DNA from: Rhodocollybia butyracea
Lineage: Eukaryota; Basidiomycota; Agaricomycetes; Agaricales; Omphalotaceae
DNA length: 64,000 nt
Reading direction: 5' to 3'
Assembly: GCA_015501585.1 (NCBI GenBank)
Contig: JADNRY010000263.1
Coordinates: 1-64,000, forward strand
The notes under the pieces were generated by a model. It was not told where the DNA came from, did not search any database, and was given only the letters and a program-made list of their open reading frames with translations. The position numbers and the translations under genes are program-made. This document shows positions 21,801-33,010 of this stretch, one piece after another; the stretch's first letter is position 1; each line of letters opens with the position of its first letter.

Positions 21801-22755
21801 ATGCTCCTAACACAAACGCACCACTGGCTGGGTTTTGTCCTCCTCGCGGTGCTCATTTTCCCAGCGTGTGCTGCGCCAATGCAGGTAAGTACAGGACACA
21901 TCTATCCAACTGGTTACTAACTTTCCCAAAACTAGAGTACTGTAGAGCATTCAGCGACCGTGGTAAGAGATACATGATGCATCTATTCTGGTTACTGACT
22001 TTCCCAATTCCCAAAACTAGGGACAATCCATTACTGCCGAGCATTCAGCGACCGGGTTAAGACATGCTGTCTATAAGGTGACAGCGGTCGACGAAAAGGG
22101 CAACGATGTATTAAAGGTCTCAAAAGGAGCGCTCGTCCGCATTGAGGGTTTAATTTATGCCTTGGGGGAGCAATTGGGAGATGATGAAAGTAGGGAAGGG
22201 AAGGTAATAATACACCACAGCGTGGAGGATGCCGAGCTACCAGAACTCGACAAGTACAAACTGTCTCTTTTCAAGCTGAGCGGGGGCAAATTCTGTGATG
22301 GTGATCACGCTGCCGCACCATGCTATGGATTTGTCGTCACCCTCTCGAAAGGAAGTCAAGCGACGACTGGTGCAATTATTACCCAGAAATCCCCGGAAAC
22401 CCACCGTCGATATGCCGAAGTCGTTAAACCCTTGACTGATACCCAGAGCTCCGGGAAGATTAACGGCCCGAAACGCCGGGACAACTGGCTTCGCGAGTTC
22501 TTGACGGAGCTTAAGCCGATAATGGAATGGGTGAAGGCGATGGCTCTATACAAGGACCCTGGGCCTTCCAAGATTGTAGAAGAGGCTGCGAAGTTTAACG
22601 CTGAAAAGGCTGTGAATAAAGCTTTATATGCAGAGGTTGCCAAAAAGGCTGCGGCCAAGGCTCAAACGCGTCTCCCATACATCACAAACCCGCCAGTACA
22701 CTCGTTAAATTCAAAGTTTCGTCACAACGAGCCGCCCCTTCATGCGATTCCATAA
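21801..22755 (+). CDS. SSP family member 2, small secreted protein (apparently intact)
   Basis: Signal peptide exon MLLTQTHHWLGF... ending ACAAPMQ, one mini-exon (STVEHSATV), then a long exon whose start repeats EHSATG. The intron seen at that position in sister genes has lost its donor here (GGTTAAG in place of GGTAAG), so the sequence is read through in frame. The domain follows: YKVTAVDEKG, LGEQLGDD, GGKFCDG...CYGFVV, GAIITQ, VVKPL, a WLREFLTELKP helix and a longer basic C-terminus than its paralogues. About 270 residues. It sits in tandem with member 1 about 600 bp downstream. Confidence 0.72.
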
Positions 22756-24383
22756 ATCATTCTCCAGTCAAAGTACACATTTACACTTAGGTTTTACCAA
22801 AATTGAATCTTCCGAGTCTCCTGATCCCTACCTCCTTGTTTGGTTTTTCTTCTGATTTGACCACCCGTGACAGAACATCAAAGCACAGTGTGAGGATATA
22901 TATACTGATAGCTGCTGTAACCACATAGAAGAGGGCTTCCATACTGCCAAGAGAGGCAGGACATAAGGGCAATGGTCCGTGCGTGGAAACACGTCTGGTC
23001 AAAGCAGAAACTTCCTATTCTCGAACGGACACCTTGCGAGCAACTGCTTCATTGGCGACAGATCGGCATAGGGGATCAAACGTGTACGAAGACCAGGCGA
23101 GCGCAAACACTACCGAAAAACGCGTCGTACTAAAACATGAAACTTCTTCGCCAAGTTCATAGCTTCCAAATACCAAATACCACGCGAACCGTTCATCAAA
23201 ACTGCGTCCAAAATCTAAACCCATGTTTGGGTATTCATCGAAGCCACCCACAGCCAGGAGAAATATAAAAGGACAAGGAATTTCGTTCAATGCACTACCC
23301 CCGCACTTTTATCATCGAGCTACCTTTGCAATCATTCACATTGACAGCTCTTGTACAACTCCATCTAACTCTCCTTTTGCCCAAGTACGTTTCCTCCTTT
23401 TTGTTCTTTTGCTTTCCTGTACCAACCACTGTTTTCCCCTTTCTCAGTGGATCTTTCCAAGCTTCCTGCACCCTTCGCAGCCTCCGGTCTCTTCGAATGA
23501 TGTTATCTTCTCTTCGTCTGATGGAGGAACGTTCGACGGCCCAAGATCTTCTCTTGCCGAATTCCCGTGCTCATTTCCTCGTAGACACAAAGCTACTACA
23601 ACATCCTCCTATCTCACCCACGCCTCATTGCTCCCACTCATCCAAGCCCCGTCGAGCCTCCAAAAGAAGTGCCCTTACAACAATATATATGCTAGGCCCC
23701 TCTGACCCCCCTGCCTTCAGATTTACGTTGTGAAAACATTAGATTGACCTGTTCCGCAGATGCCCTCTTCAATTCGCCAATACTTGACGCTGCTGGCGAG
23801 CCATGTTCGATTGATTATCTTCGAGAGATGCGTGAAGGTTGATACCACTTTCACCTGTACCTATTTTGCTGGCTGGTTCAGGTTGCCGATGGAGTGGCAA
23901 ATTGATTCCAACTGATAAGGAATCGGGTGTGTTTTCTGCCACAGGGTACTCGAGATCGTGCGTCGCTGATGCGTATGGTTGTCATGCGCCTGGTGGGAAT
24001 CTGGTTACTTGACTTCGCAATCACGTTCGTTTTGTTACTTTTCTTCCTATTGCCTCTACACGCTGATGTCCTTTTATCACTGTCTAGCTTTTCAGAGACT
24101 TTAAGGGTAGTCGTGCAGGTCTTTGGCTTCGTTGTGGCTGATGCGATAGTTCTATCGAGGTGATCTGCAATATGGGCGGATGGGTGTTGGGCTCGCTATC
24201 TCTAAGCTTTGTAGTTATCAGCGATTGAACAGTATTATACTAGAATTGACTCACCCACGATCGGTTCCTGCAACCTAGTAGTTCGGAGAAATGAGAACAG
24301 ACTTCATATGGGCGAAGCCACTGGTTTCGGACCGGCCAGGTAGCCTTAAAAACTCAAGACGGGCAATTTGACGCACAAAATGT
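22756..24383. other. Spacer between SSP2 and the DIRS-like element
   Basis: A TATA-like AAATATAAAAGG lies at about 23261-23272. The overlapping open frames at 23223-23733 are Ser/Leu/Pro-rich without motifs. An open frame at 23927-24163 contains a hydrophobic stretch but no recognisable family. I support no gene. Confidence 0.35.
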
Positions 24384-24504
24384 CTAATCAACAAGGCGCC
24401 GTTTTGTTTGCCGTTGAAGTTAACATGTGGTTAGGCGAACACGGGAGTTGTCCTGAAGACAGCGACAACTCCCTGAATAGAGTAGATTAGCACGGAGCTA
24501 GGTA
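24384..24504. repeat. Split direct repeat copy 1 of the DIRS-like element
   Basis: 121 bp starting CTAATCAACAAGGCGCC, matching 24943-25063 with only a few differences. Confidence 0.75.
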
Positions 24505-24942
24505 GTACAGAATACATGTTTAAAGAAAAGGGTGTAGGAGGGCGGGTAGCGCAAAAGACAAAACGGCTAGTGTAGATATTATCACTGTATAGTTCGCAGG
24601 CTAGTTAGAAATATAAGGAAAACTTGAAAAGTAGAAAGTAATACCTGAGGACTCGCAGGCAAGTTAGACAGGGAGGAAAACTTGCAAGTCTACTGCGGCC
24701 CTCAGGTTTATAAGTACATGATTGATAGACAGGGGTCAGGAGAAATAGCAGAAAGGGCCGGAGCCGGAAGGGATAGAGAATATCCGAGTGCCGGAGCACT
24801 AGTTCGAACCGATGGAAAGGAGAGCGGGGTCTGAGGCGCGCGGAGCATACACTGACCATCGGTGAGTGAGGAATTGGGTAGTAGGCTTAGACCACTTACC
24901 TCGTTGATTAGATTTTTATAAAGATCATATTTTTAAATCCAA

Positions 24943-25063
24943 CTAATCAACAAGGCGCCGTTTTGTTTGCCGTTGAAGTTAACGTGTGGTTAGGCGAACA
25001 CGGGAGTTGTCCTGAAGACAGCGACAACTCCCTGAATAGAGTAGATTAGCATGGAGCTAGGTA
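24943..25063. repeat. Split direct repeat copy 2 of the DIRS-like element
   Basis: Second copy of the 121-bp repeat, ending just past the recombinase stop. The first nine bases, CTAATCAAC, also pair with GTTGATTAG at 24903-24911, a short inverted repeat. Confidence 0.75.
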
Positions 25064-25126
25064 TAGAGGTATAGGAACTGAGAGCTTGAACAGATGTGAT
25101 GGTGGCGAGTGGTAATGGATAGGTGA

Positions 25127-26110
25127 TTAGTTGTCGCGCTTGCTGAAGAGGAGTGCGGTAAGCAATACTGGATGGTTCCGAATATAAAGCTTGAAGGCAG
25201 CAGAGGCCCATCGTCCTGTAGCTTGAATGAGCTCAGCGGGAGTTCCCAGCTGTGCGAGAAAAATTGCACCACCTGAACGAAGGGAGTGGCCTCCGATGTT
25301 GTCGCTGACATATTTCCGGAGACGTCGGAGGAACCAAGAGTGTGTTGGGATGGAGCCATCCGACTTAACCCAGAGATGCGGTAAAGCTGGAAAACACTCG
25401 TCTCGTGCAGCAACATATTTTTTCATAATCTTGGTGGGGCAATCAGTTTCGTCTCTCGCTAGAATCATGATCTTGCATCCATCAAATGTACGATCTGCCT
25501 TGTGGGTGGGTAGAGTGAATTCGATGTGATTGTCATCGGCGGTGTAGGATGAGCGTAGACAGACCTTACGAAAGGTGCGGAGTGATTTGTTGTCAGGCCA
25601 CACTAATTCGCCTAGGCGCATGAGAGCGAAAAATCCGATGAATAATATAGCAAGAAAGAGGAGATCATCATAAGACGATGAGTCATGTAACTTGCCATGA
25701 ATTTCTGTAAGTTCGGTTCGGTGGAGAGGACGTTTCCGGGTGGTCGGAGATGCATGTCTTTTTGCGCAACCACATAATGTTTTCTTGACTAGAGGATGGC
25801 CGCGAGATTGGCGGACTTCTGGGTAGAAAGGCTCGAGCTGATTGCAGATACCTGAAAGATAGCTGGGGACAGATTTTGGGATGAAATGGTGCATGTAGAC
25901 GATGTAGAATGATAGTGTTTCGGGAGTGGGTTCCACTGAGTGGTCGTGGTTCCGACAGAAGGTGACATACAATTGAAGTGCAGAGCTGTAAGATGCACAT
26001 GAAGAAGGCTCGAGTGTATAACCCAGAGCGATGTTGTGTTCATGCAACAGACGCGCATGGCTCCAGACAGGGCGGATCGGCTGTCTGGAGGAAGCGGGTG
26101 GGAGATTCAT
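25127..26110 (-). CDS. Tyrosine recombinase of the DIRS-like element
   Basis: 327 residues from ATG 26110. The catalytic residues of the tyrosine recombinase family are readable: first Arg in ALMRLGELVW, the H-x-x-R box in GGHSLRSGGA, and the GRWAS...YIRNHP segment with the nucleophile Tyr (the second box has Trp where many family members have His). This enzyme would integrate a circular double-stranded cDNA by recombination. Its ATG overlaps the stop of the RT frame by four bases (ATGA), suggesting termination-reinitiation. The frame is intact. Confidence 0.85.
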   Translation of the reverse strand: MNLPPASSRQPIRPVWSHARLLHEHNIALGYTLEPSSCASYSSALQLYVTFCRNHDHSVEPTPETLSFYIVYMHHFIPKSVPSYLSGICNQLEPFYPEVRQSRGHPLVKKTLCGCAKRHASPTTRKRPLHRTELTEIHGKLHDSSSYDDLLFLAILFIGFFALMRLGELVWPDNKSLRTFRKVCLRSSYTADDNHIEFTLPTHKADRTFDGCKIMILARDETDCPTKIMKKYVAARDECFPALPHLWVKSDGSIPTHSWFLRRLRKYVSDNIGGHSLRSGGAIFLAQLGTPAELIQATGRWASAAFKLYIRNHPVLLTALLFSKRDN

Positions 26111-27714
26111 TTTTTAGCTGCCCCCAGCAGCAATTGAGGGGGTTGAAAAGGTGTAATTATCATGGAGGGAGAAAGTTCGTACACTTTCTCATTGTTGAAG
26201 CGGGAGAGAGCATCAGCGATAGAGTTTAATTCACCGGGGATGTGGCCGATGCGGAACTGAATGCCGGCATTAAGGGCGTGTTCGACGGTGGTGATAAGAA
26301 GCGAATTGTACTCTTCTTTAGCTTTCAAGGAGTTGAAGACGTCGACTGTATTAGTGTTGTCCATGAAGACGAAAATGCGTTTCAGAGGAGGGTTAGAGAA
26401 CTCAATGGCGTATAGAATGGCAGAGACAACGGTGAGTGCTTCAAAATAGAAAATGGGGTTTTTGGACTCATCAGGGATGCGATATTGATATCCTAGGACA
26501 GTTTCCCCGGATTTCACCCAGAAGCCCATACCGGACAGACAAGCGTCTGTGTACAACACAAGATCAGCTTCGTCGGGTCCCCATTCTTCAGATTCCAGCA
26601 ATCGAATGCCACTAGAATTCTTGATGTGAGTACTAACCCATTCAAGCTGTTGGCAAACAGCGTTATTGATCCAGATCCGCTTATCAGGTTGGTCCTTGCC
26701 CGACATTTTCTCGTACAACGCAGAAAGGCCAGGGCGAAGGAGTGGGTAAACGTTCAATGCCCAATTTACCCAACCACCAATTTGCTGAAATTCCCGCAGT
26801 TCCCAGCGTTTCCCGGGCACGGCAAATTCGCGTAAAGCAGCTAGGAGATCTGAGCGCGAGTCTTCAGGCATGGTGATGGTCATGGCGTTGGGGTCAACTT
26901 CAAAACCAATGATGAGGAGGGTATAGCCCCACAACTGTTTAGGTTCATCATGTGGTATACCGAGTTTATCCCAGAGTAGCAGGAGCTGAGTCTGTTTTCT
27001 AGGGAAGGATTTGTTATATGGAGGGTAGAACTCAAAGTTATCATCAAATTCCCAGCTGAAAGCATCATCCACATAACCGAAAATATCTGATAGCAGTAGG
27101 ACAAATATTGCGATCCAGAGGACTAGGGCAAAGAAGTTACCCCATATCCCACCAGCACCTCGATTACCAAAGTTATTGCAGTGATCAGTATGGAATAGGT
27201 TATCAATCTTAACGACTTGACGTATCTGCCAGTGGGGATCCATAGGAAGTCGTCGGTAAGCCTGAGAGACATCAGACTTGAACACAACAAGTTGACGGTC
27301 TCGACCGTACAGGCAGCAAACGCGGAGTAAAGCAGTTCCAAGATCGCAGAGATTGTCAAGTTTAACAGAGACATACTTCCGGTCAATTAGCGAGTTGGGA
27401 GAGAACGGTCCAGCACTGTGGTGGACAGTAAGACGCAGTTTATCCAAATGGGGCTTGGGAACAACAACAACAGGTATTGACTGCATTCCTGGGAGTAGTT
27501 CTGGAAAACCTTGGGAGAAACGGTGCACAGTAATTTCTGCATCACGTTGTTCGCATGAGAAGATGATGTGCTTATTGTCTTTGAGCAGTATTAGGCCTAA
27601 AATCGGCCTAAGGCGTGTAACCGTACATTTTGACGCTTTGTACGTGTTATACAATGCAATAAGAGAGTTATACGGAGCCCGAGCGTGATAGCTGTTGCCG
27701 AGGCAAAGAACTTA
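26107..27714 (-). CDS. Reverse transcriptase-RNase H of the DIRS-like element, N-terminus missing
   Basis: Open from a stop at about 27715 to TGA at 26107, over 500 residues, with no ATG at the front. RT landmarks: VVVVPKPHLDKLRL, HHSAGPFSPNSLID, motif A SDVSQAYRRLP, motif C GYVDDAF. RNase H landmarks: VLYTDACLSGMGFWV, FEALTVVSAI, VFMDNTNTVD and HIPGELNSIADALSR. All expected acidic residues appear present. The first residues (RAPYNSLIALYNTYK) suggest the original gag-RT region continued upstream and has been lost. Confidence 0.85.
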
Positions 27715-28424
27715 ACAATAATACTCAGCGAGCCGTGAAGGTACGCCCACAAGCGTAGCCTAGAGCCAAGCTAGCGAGGATACCTGGGCTGCCCGGAGAT
27801 GTAACGCTAGATCGTCAATCTAGTTATACCCAAAGAGTGTAGACTCTCTAAACTACAGGACATCTCGAAGCGGGATAAGTACTAAGCCAACGCGTTACTC
27901 GAGGGAAGGAATTATGAGGGAAGGCATCCCTCGCACTAAGACCCCCAACGAGCTATGTTAAGATGTGGACTTTACAGTCCGTAACAATGGACCAGAACAA
28001 TCCCGAGGGAAACCGTAGAGGTCTATTCACGGCACCGGTCGCGACCGTGAGGACGGTAGAAACATGCTTAGCAGACCTACGGAAAGCTACGCGCCGGGAT
28101 AGCCTTGGCAAATCGAAACATTTGATCTTAGAAATCATACACGGAAGGTCTTATCCGTTAAAGCCGACTATCGGGAATCACTTGTACATACTCAGCGCAG
28201 TTGCTCGAGATGATCATAAGTGGTGTCGTTGGAAAGCTAGATAACAGGCCTTCTCGAGAGAATGTTAATCACACTCAGGATGGACAGAACTATCCGAGGA
28301 ATAGAATGAAACTCACTCAAGGGAAACCGGGCGGCGAGTGATCATGAAGCGTAAAGGTACTCCTGACCCCGGAGAATTGTGGAGTAATCGGAGAAACCTC
28401 GCTCGGATCAAAACACTCTAAAAC
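27715..28424 (+). other. Unassigned segment between DIRS and gypsy elements
   Basis: A 93-codon open frame (27963-28244, MWTLQSVTMDQNNPEG...) with no recognised domain. Word usage (CTCGAGGGA, CCCGAGGG) resembles the gypsy element downstream, so this may be part of a long gypsy LTR or a fragment of another element. The boundary is not resolvable without a second LTR. Confidence 0.3.
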
Positions 28425-29435
28425 TATGTTAATCCTCAAGAAATCATATTTTACCTCTGATATATACCCAAGAATGGACTATTTCTTTATCGTGTGTACC
28501 ATATATAGGCTGGAGTTTCCTTTCCGAGCCAGATTCCTCTGTTCCACTTTCTTTCCGTCTCTCTCCGTATCTGTTTCATCTATTTTTCGTATTAAACTCT
28601 CTCTACTCAGTATATAAGCCAGATATATTTATTCAATAAGACAAGTTTCTTGCCCTCGACTTGACTGCTAAGACCAGTGCTCCGTAGAACGTCCCCACAG
28701 GATCAGTAGCGTGACGCCTCCTGACTTGGTTATCTTAAGAAAGTAATAAACTTCACGCGCTTTGCAAAGCCCATTTATATCTTGATCGAATTTAAGTGTG
28801 TAGAGTTCTCTCGAACTCCAGATCAACTCAAATCTAGTTGCTTCCTTAGAGGGGACGGCTTCTAGTAAGGGATTATTCAGCTCCAGAGTGAGGGTTCCTT
28901 AGTTGACTTCTTCACAAAGTTAGACGAGCCACTAAGATTGTGGTACGAGTTCCTAGTGATTAAGTTCACTCACAATATCGTAGCTTGGCCCAGAGTTTGG
29001 TCAAGGACTTTACGGTGTCACAGCAGCTAGTGCCAGAGTTTGCCTAGGGCTGTTGACAAACCTCGAGATTACTATTCTAGCTAGAGCCAGAGTTTGCCTA
29101 GGAGAATCTTAGTTTCGTTGTATTGGTTTTGGTTTTGGTTAATTGATTTGGACATACACACCTGGTTCCCTCGTACACTTGTACACCCCAACTAGGCTTC
29201 TCTCGACTTAGTTCTAAGAGTTGTCTAAGCTTAGTTACCCACGTTAGCGCTACATTCTTGAACCTGGAGCAGTCGCGCGCGCGTACATCCGATATTACAA
29301 AGCTTTCCCTCGGGGAATCTCTGACAACCCGCCCTCGCTCCCTTACATATCGATAGTCTGGTTAGGTGCGGTAGTGTTTTTGTTAGGTTGTTTTATAGCA
29401 CCTTTCGCATACCTACACGTAAATACCCAAATATC
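28425..29435 (+). other. Probable 5' LTR / leader of the gypsy element
   Basis: Ends immediately before the primer-binding site. It contains a TATA box (TATATAAG, 28611-28618) and an AATAAG-like polyadenylation word near 28635, as expected of an LTR promoter. The start TGTTAATCC at about 28425 is a guess. Confidence 0.4.
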
Positions 29436-29453
29436 TGGAGCCCACCGCGAGGG
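29436..29453 (+). promoter_or_regulatory. Primer-binding site for tRNA-Lys(UUU)
   Basis: TGGAGCCCACCGCGAGGG is the exact 18-nt complement of the 3' end of the window's tRNA-Lys(UUU) at 7069-7149, including discriminator base and added CCA. It marks the start of minus-strand cDNA synthesis. Confidence 0.85.
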
Positions 29454-29456
29454 GTG

Positions 29457-31530
29457 GAATCTAATTTTATCGGATTTTACTACAAACCTAGTCCTTGGGT
29501 TAGTAGAGTTCATCTTCTTTGTCCTTCGTTCGCTAGTCCACAAGATTAGTGATCCCTCGGATAATACACCTGATTCAGAGTCAACTCTTTCCGGAGTAGG
29601 CGAACTTCCTGATCCGGAAACATCTGAATTAAGACGCAGTAAAAGAGTACCTAAACCTCGAGAACGATATAATAGTAGCGTCGAACCCGAACGTCGACCT
29701 CCTTTTTCTGTCACTCGAGCAGGATCTAGCACTCCGTCTTCACGCAGATCTAAACCAAGCATAGTCCGTGCGACTTCTGAAACAACTCACGTTGCCAAGA
29801 AGTCTTTAAAAGGGAAAGCGAAAGCAGATCCCACTGATACTACTCAAGCCAGTTCACGTACAAGGGGTGCTCCAGCCCGTGTGCAAGACAACTTGACTAG
29901 TCAACCTTCATCTTCATCTTCATCTCTTCCTCGTATTCCCGAGGAAATCTCTCAGTTAGCTACAGCAGTTAACCAACTCTCGTCTTCTATTTTAAACAAT
30001 CTTACAATGAGTACTACTACAAGCAATAACAACCCGGGTTCGAGCGGGAACGCTGGAGGTTCTAGTGGAAACGCTGGAGGTTCGAGTGGTTCTGGCGGAT
30101 CTGGTGGTGCAGCTCCCACGGGAACGAATGCTACGGTTGCACAATTGTTTGGAGACAAAATTAAGTTAACACAAGATGAGCTCGATGAATATAACTCGAA
30201 GTACCTTCCTAAGCGTAGTAAAACGGCGACACTATTTAATAAAGATGATCCGTCTATGTTGAATGGTTGGATTGAGGATACTACTTGATTCATTGCCGCG
30301 GCAAACATTACCAAGGAAGCAGCGAAAGTGGCGTTGGCGTTGGACTGGATGACTTATTCCACTCGGGAAGCATACAAGTATCTACCCTCCGTCGAAACTC
30401 CTAATTTGCAACAGTTCTTCAGAGATTTACGAGCAATCTTCTCGGAATCGGTAGATAGTGAGCTTGGTTCACGCCAAGAGCTCGAGATCTTAACCGGGAA
30501 GTTTGCACCTCTGGACATTGGTAAACATCAAAAGATCATGATGTATAACCGAGAGTTTAAGAATCTCGTGGATAAGCTGATGAAACCGCCGGCAATCCTT
30601 TCCAACGCTGAAGCTGTCAAGGCATATCTTGTGCCCATGAGCGAAAGGTTGTATTTAGCGATTTCCGCGCGTTTGTCACAGAATGTTACGCATGTTCAGT
30701 TGTTGTCTCGTCGCCGTGAAGATCCTTATCTACTTTCAGAAGTCATGGAAGCAGCCGAGAGTCCCGATTTCAGAACCCTCGATACCTATTATGGTAACGG
30801 AGCTTGTCCAACTGGATCTCAAGGTGTTCCTGACTCTGCCGAAACTTATAGTCGAGGTGCATTATCGTTCAGATTCTCTCCTCATCTTCCAGAGACCACT
30901 CCCGCGGATCCCGTGAAAGTGGAACCTAAGCAGGAAGAAGTGTCGGAAGTTCTCGCGGGAATCGCCTCGATTAAAGATACTATCGCTCTGAACAGGAAAG
31001 AGACTAATTTAGTCTTGGATGGTCATCAAAAGGCTATCTCCTCGATGATGAGCTTAATGAAGGATAATATAGAATCCAAACGCTCAGGATACACGTCAAC
31101 GCAAGTTACTGCGCCGCAGAATACCTCGAAGACCATTCCGGATTGGGGGCAGGGTTGTTTTATGTGCGGGTCACTAGAACATCGCATGTCGGAGTGCCAA
31201 TTCTTTAATTCCTACAAGGATAAAGGATGGTTAGTTCCTGACACTACTCCCGGGTCGAAGAAGTATACTTTGCGCGATGGTACGCCGTTGCCGAGGAACG
31301 ACCCTAGTGAATCTCGCCCAGAAAAGATTGCAAGGATTGCAAAATCTAAAGGCTGGGATAAGGGTGGAACCAATGCATTCTTTGTCGAGGAAGAAGACTA
31401 CTTGGATACCGAGGAGCAAGAGCCTCACCTCACTTCGTTTTTGGCTTCCATGAAAAAGCTAATGGAGGAACATGAGACGAACGGTCGTTATATCGCCGGC
31501 TCCGGGGAATCCAAGGAGTCGGGAAACTAA
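29457..31530 (+). pseudogene. Gypsy gag with one internal stop codon
   Basis: One reading frame runs to TAA at 31530 and is interrupted only by TGA at 30286-30288; sequence before (NGWIEDTT) and after (FIAAANITKEAAK) belongs together. The N-terminal half is Ser/Arg/Gly-rich with LRRSKRVPKPRERY and a Gly/Ser/Asn repeat stretch. The C-terminal half contains the capsid-like helices (ALALDWMTYSTREAYKYLP) and a CCHC zinc knuckle CFMCGSLEHRMSEC. The true start is unclear; the first in-frame open codons lie in the LTR/PBS region and no ATG is obvious before 30007. Confidence 0.75.
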
Positions 31531-31541
31531 TTGCTTCGGCG

Positions 31542-32966
31542 ATGCAGGGTAGAGTCACTAGAGGAAATACTCTAGGCAAGCAGGCAGACTCGAAAAAGCC
31601 CACATCTACGAAGGAATTGGTTAAGAAGGTAGGCCCGCCAACGAAAGGTACCCTTAGGGAACCCCTAATTGAAAAGCCACCACCTAAAAGCCCTGCTATT
31701 AAAGAGAAACATAAACAAGTGGAAGTCGTGATTCCCGTGAAAAAGAAGTTTGTTGAGAAAGCTGTTGTCGGCGACGATGACGAGTTCTCTCGAGATGGAA
31801 CTGGAATTATCCTTGATAAGGAAGCTGACGAAGAGTTCGCTCGGAGTCTGGCTGAATTAAGGGAAGAAGCTCCTATTCCCGAGATAACTAAGGTTACTCA
31901 TAGACCATTCGACGCGGTGAAACCACATGCGGTTCATCCCATTCCACGCAATCAACCACGTCTAGAAACCCAAGATAAAGACAATCCTGTCAAGGAGAAG
32001 TCTGTCGAGGATAATGGACCCAAATTTAATATTAGAAGTGGATTTCACTTACCTGGAGTCGAGGAAGAAGTCGCTAGAAAGTTGTTCGATGCAGAAGTAA
32101 CGCTGACATCAGAGGAGCTATTAGCGCTGAGTCGTCCTCTCCAGAAAATTATGTTAAGGAAAGCTAGGAACGTCAGGGTAACTCCTACTAAGAGGAAGAA
32201 TGCTTATGTTAGTACTCTCCTCGAAGATGGCACTGAAGTACCTGAGGAGCTGGAACTTCCTCGCGGGAACGAATTCGATAGTTATATCTCCATGGATAGC
32301 ATTAAGCTTGATAGTGAAGAAATCTTCGAAGTCCTCGAGCATAACCATAATGGTTTGAAGGCCGGTTCTATTGTACAACGGGACCCTGTCGAAGCCTTTA
32401 AAGCAGACTTACCCGAGGGTGACGAGCGCCGTAATTTGGTAATTGTCGCGGGAAGATCTAGTAGTCTCCGGTGTATTAACACAAAGATCAATCATCAGGA
32501 TGGAACAACCGAGGCAATCCTCGACAGTGGCTGTCAGATCGTAGCAATAGATCGTCAGACTGCTGTAGAGTTGAATTTGGTCTGGGATCCTACTGTAACG
32601 ATTCGTCTGCAGGATGTACACGGAGGTCTCGAGGAAACCGCAGGTCTTGCGAGAAATGTTCCTTTCCAGATTGGTGAAATTACAATCTATCTGCAACTGC
32701 ATGTGCAACAGCGGGCACCATTCGAAGTGCTGATTGGTAGGCCATTTGACGTTCTCACGGAATCCGTGATAAAGAATCATGCGGATGGTAGCCAAGAGGT
32801 GACGATTACGGACCCCAACACCGGGAATAAATGTACTATGGGTACACATATTCGCTCTACGAGACGAAGACTTAGGACTGACAATCCCGAGTTCAAACCC
32901 AAACTAGTTCCGGAGCATGCAGGAAGTAGTAACAATCCCGTCAAGGAGGAACAGGGAAATTTTTAA
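31542..32966 (+). CDS. Gypsy aspartic protease-containing polyprotein
   Basis: ATG 31542 lies 11 nt after the gag stop, in another frame. 474 residues: a Lys/Glu-rich N-terminal half with no fold recognised, then the retropepsin domain with catalytic AILDSGCQIVAID, an IRLQDVHGG flap-like stretch, and FEVLIGRPFDVL, the usual closing motif. A basic tail follows. The frame is intact. Expression probably needs shifting or reinitiation after gag. Confidence 0.8.
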   Translation: MQGRVTRGNTLGKQADSKKPTSTKELVKKVGPPTKGTLREPLIEKPPPKSPAIKEKHKQVEVVIPVKKKFVEKAVVGDDDEFSRDGTGIILDKEADEEFARSLAELREEAPIPEITKVTHRPFDAVKPHAVHPIPRNQPRLETQDKDNPVKEKSVEDNGPKFNIRSGFHLPGVEEEVARKLFDAEVTLTSEELLALSRPLQKIMLRKARNVRVTPTKRKNAYVSTLLEDGTEVPEELELPRGNEFDSYISMDSIKLDSEEIFEVLEHNHNGLKAGSIVQRDPVEAFKADLPEGDERRNLVIVAGRSSSLRCINTKINHQDGTTEAILDSGCQIVAIDRQTAVELNLVWDPTVTIRLQDVHGGLEETAGLARNVPFQIGEITIYLQLHVQQRAPFEVLIGRPFDVLTESVIKNHADGSQEVTITDPNTGNKCTMGTHIRSTRRRLRTDNPEFKPKLVPEHAGSSNNPVKEEQGNF

Positions 32967-33010
32967 ACCTCGAGGATCTGAGTAGCGATCAAGGAGAGGT
33001 AGAATTTGCT

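Larger units (their letters stand above)
24384..27714 (-). mobile_element. DIRS-like (tyrosine-recombinase) retrotransposon, 5'-truncated
   Basis: Minus-strand RT/RNase H and tyrosine recombinase frames sit next to a 121-bp direct repeat pair 559 bp apart (24384-24504, 24943-25063), resembling the split direct repeats of DIRS/PAT/Ngaro elements. No integrase or LTR pair was found. The gag part and the 5' repeats are missing: the RT frame opens after a stop at about 27715 without an ATG, and the gypsy leader region lies beyond. The truncation probably reflects rearrangement between the two elements. Confidence 0.8.

Noticed and set aside
23223..23733. Two overlapping plus open frames after a TATA-like box
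   Set aside because: Ser/Leu/Pro-rich sequence with no motif; overlapping frames cannot both be coding and no splice model improved them.
27963..28244. 93-codon ATG open frame before the gypsy leader
   Set aside because: No recognised domain; the base composition resembles LTR/leader sequence, so not called as a gene.
29952..30314. Minus-strand open frame opposite gag
   Set aside because: It mirrors the Ser/Gly repeat stretch of gag and has no motif.
32154..32849. Minus-strand frames opposite the gypsy protease
   Set aside because: Shadows of a clearly coding plus strand with DSG and LIGRPFD motifs.
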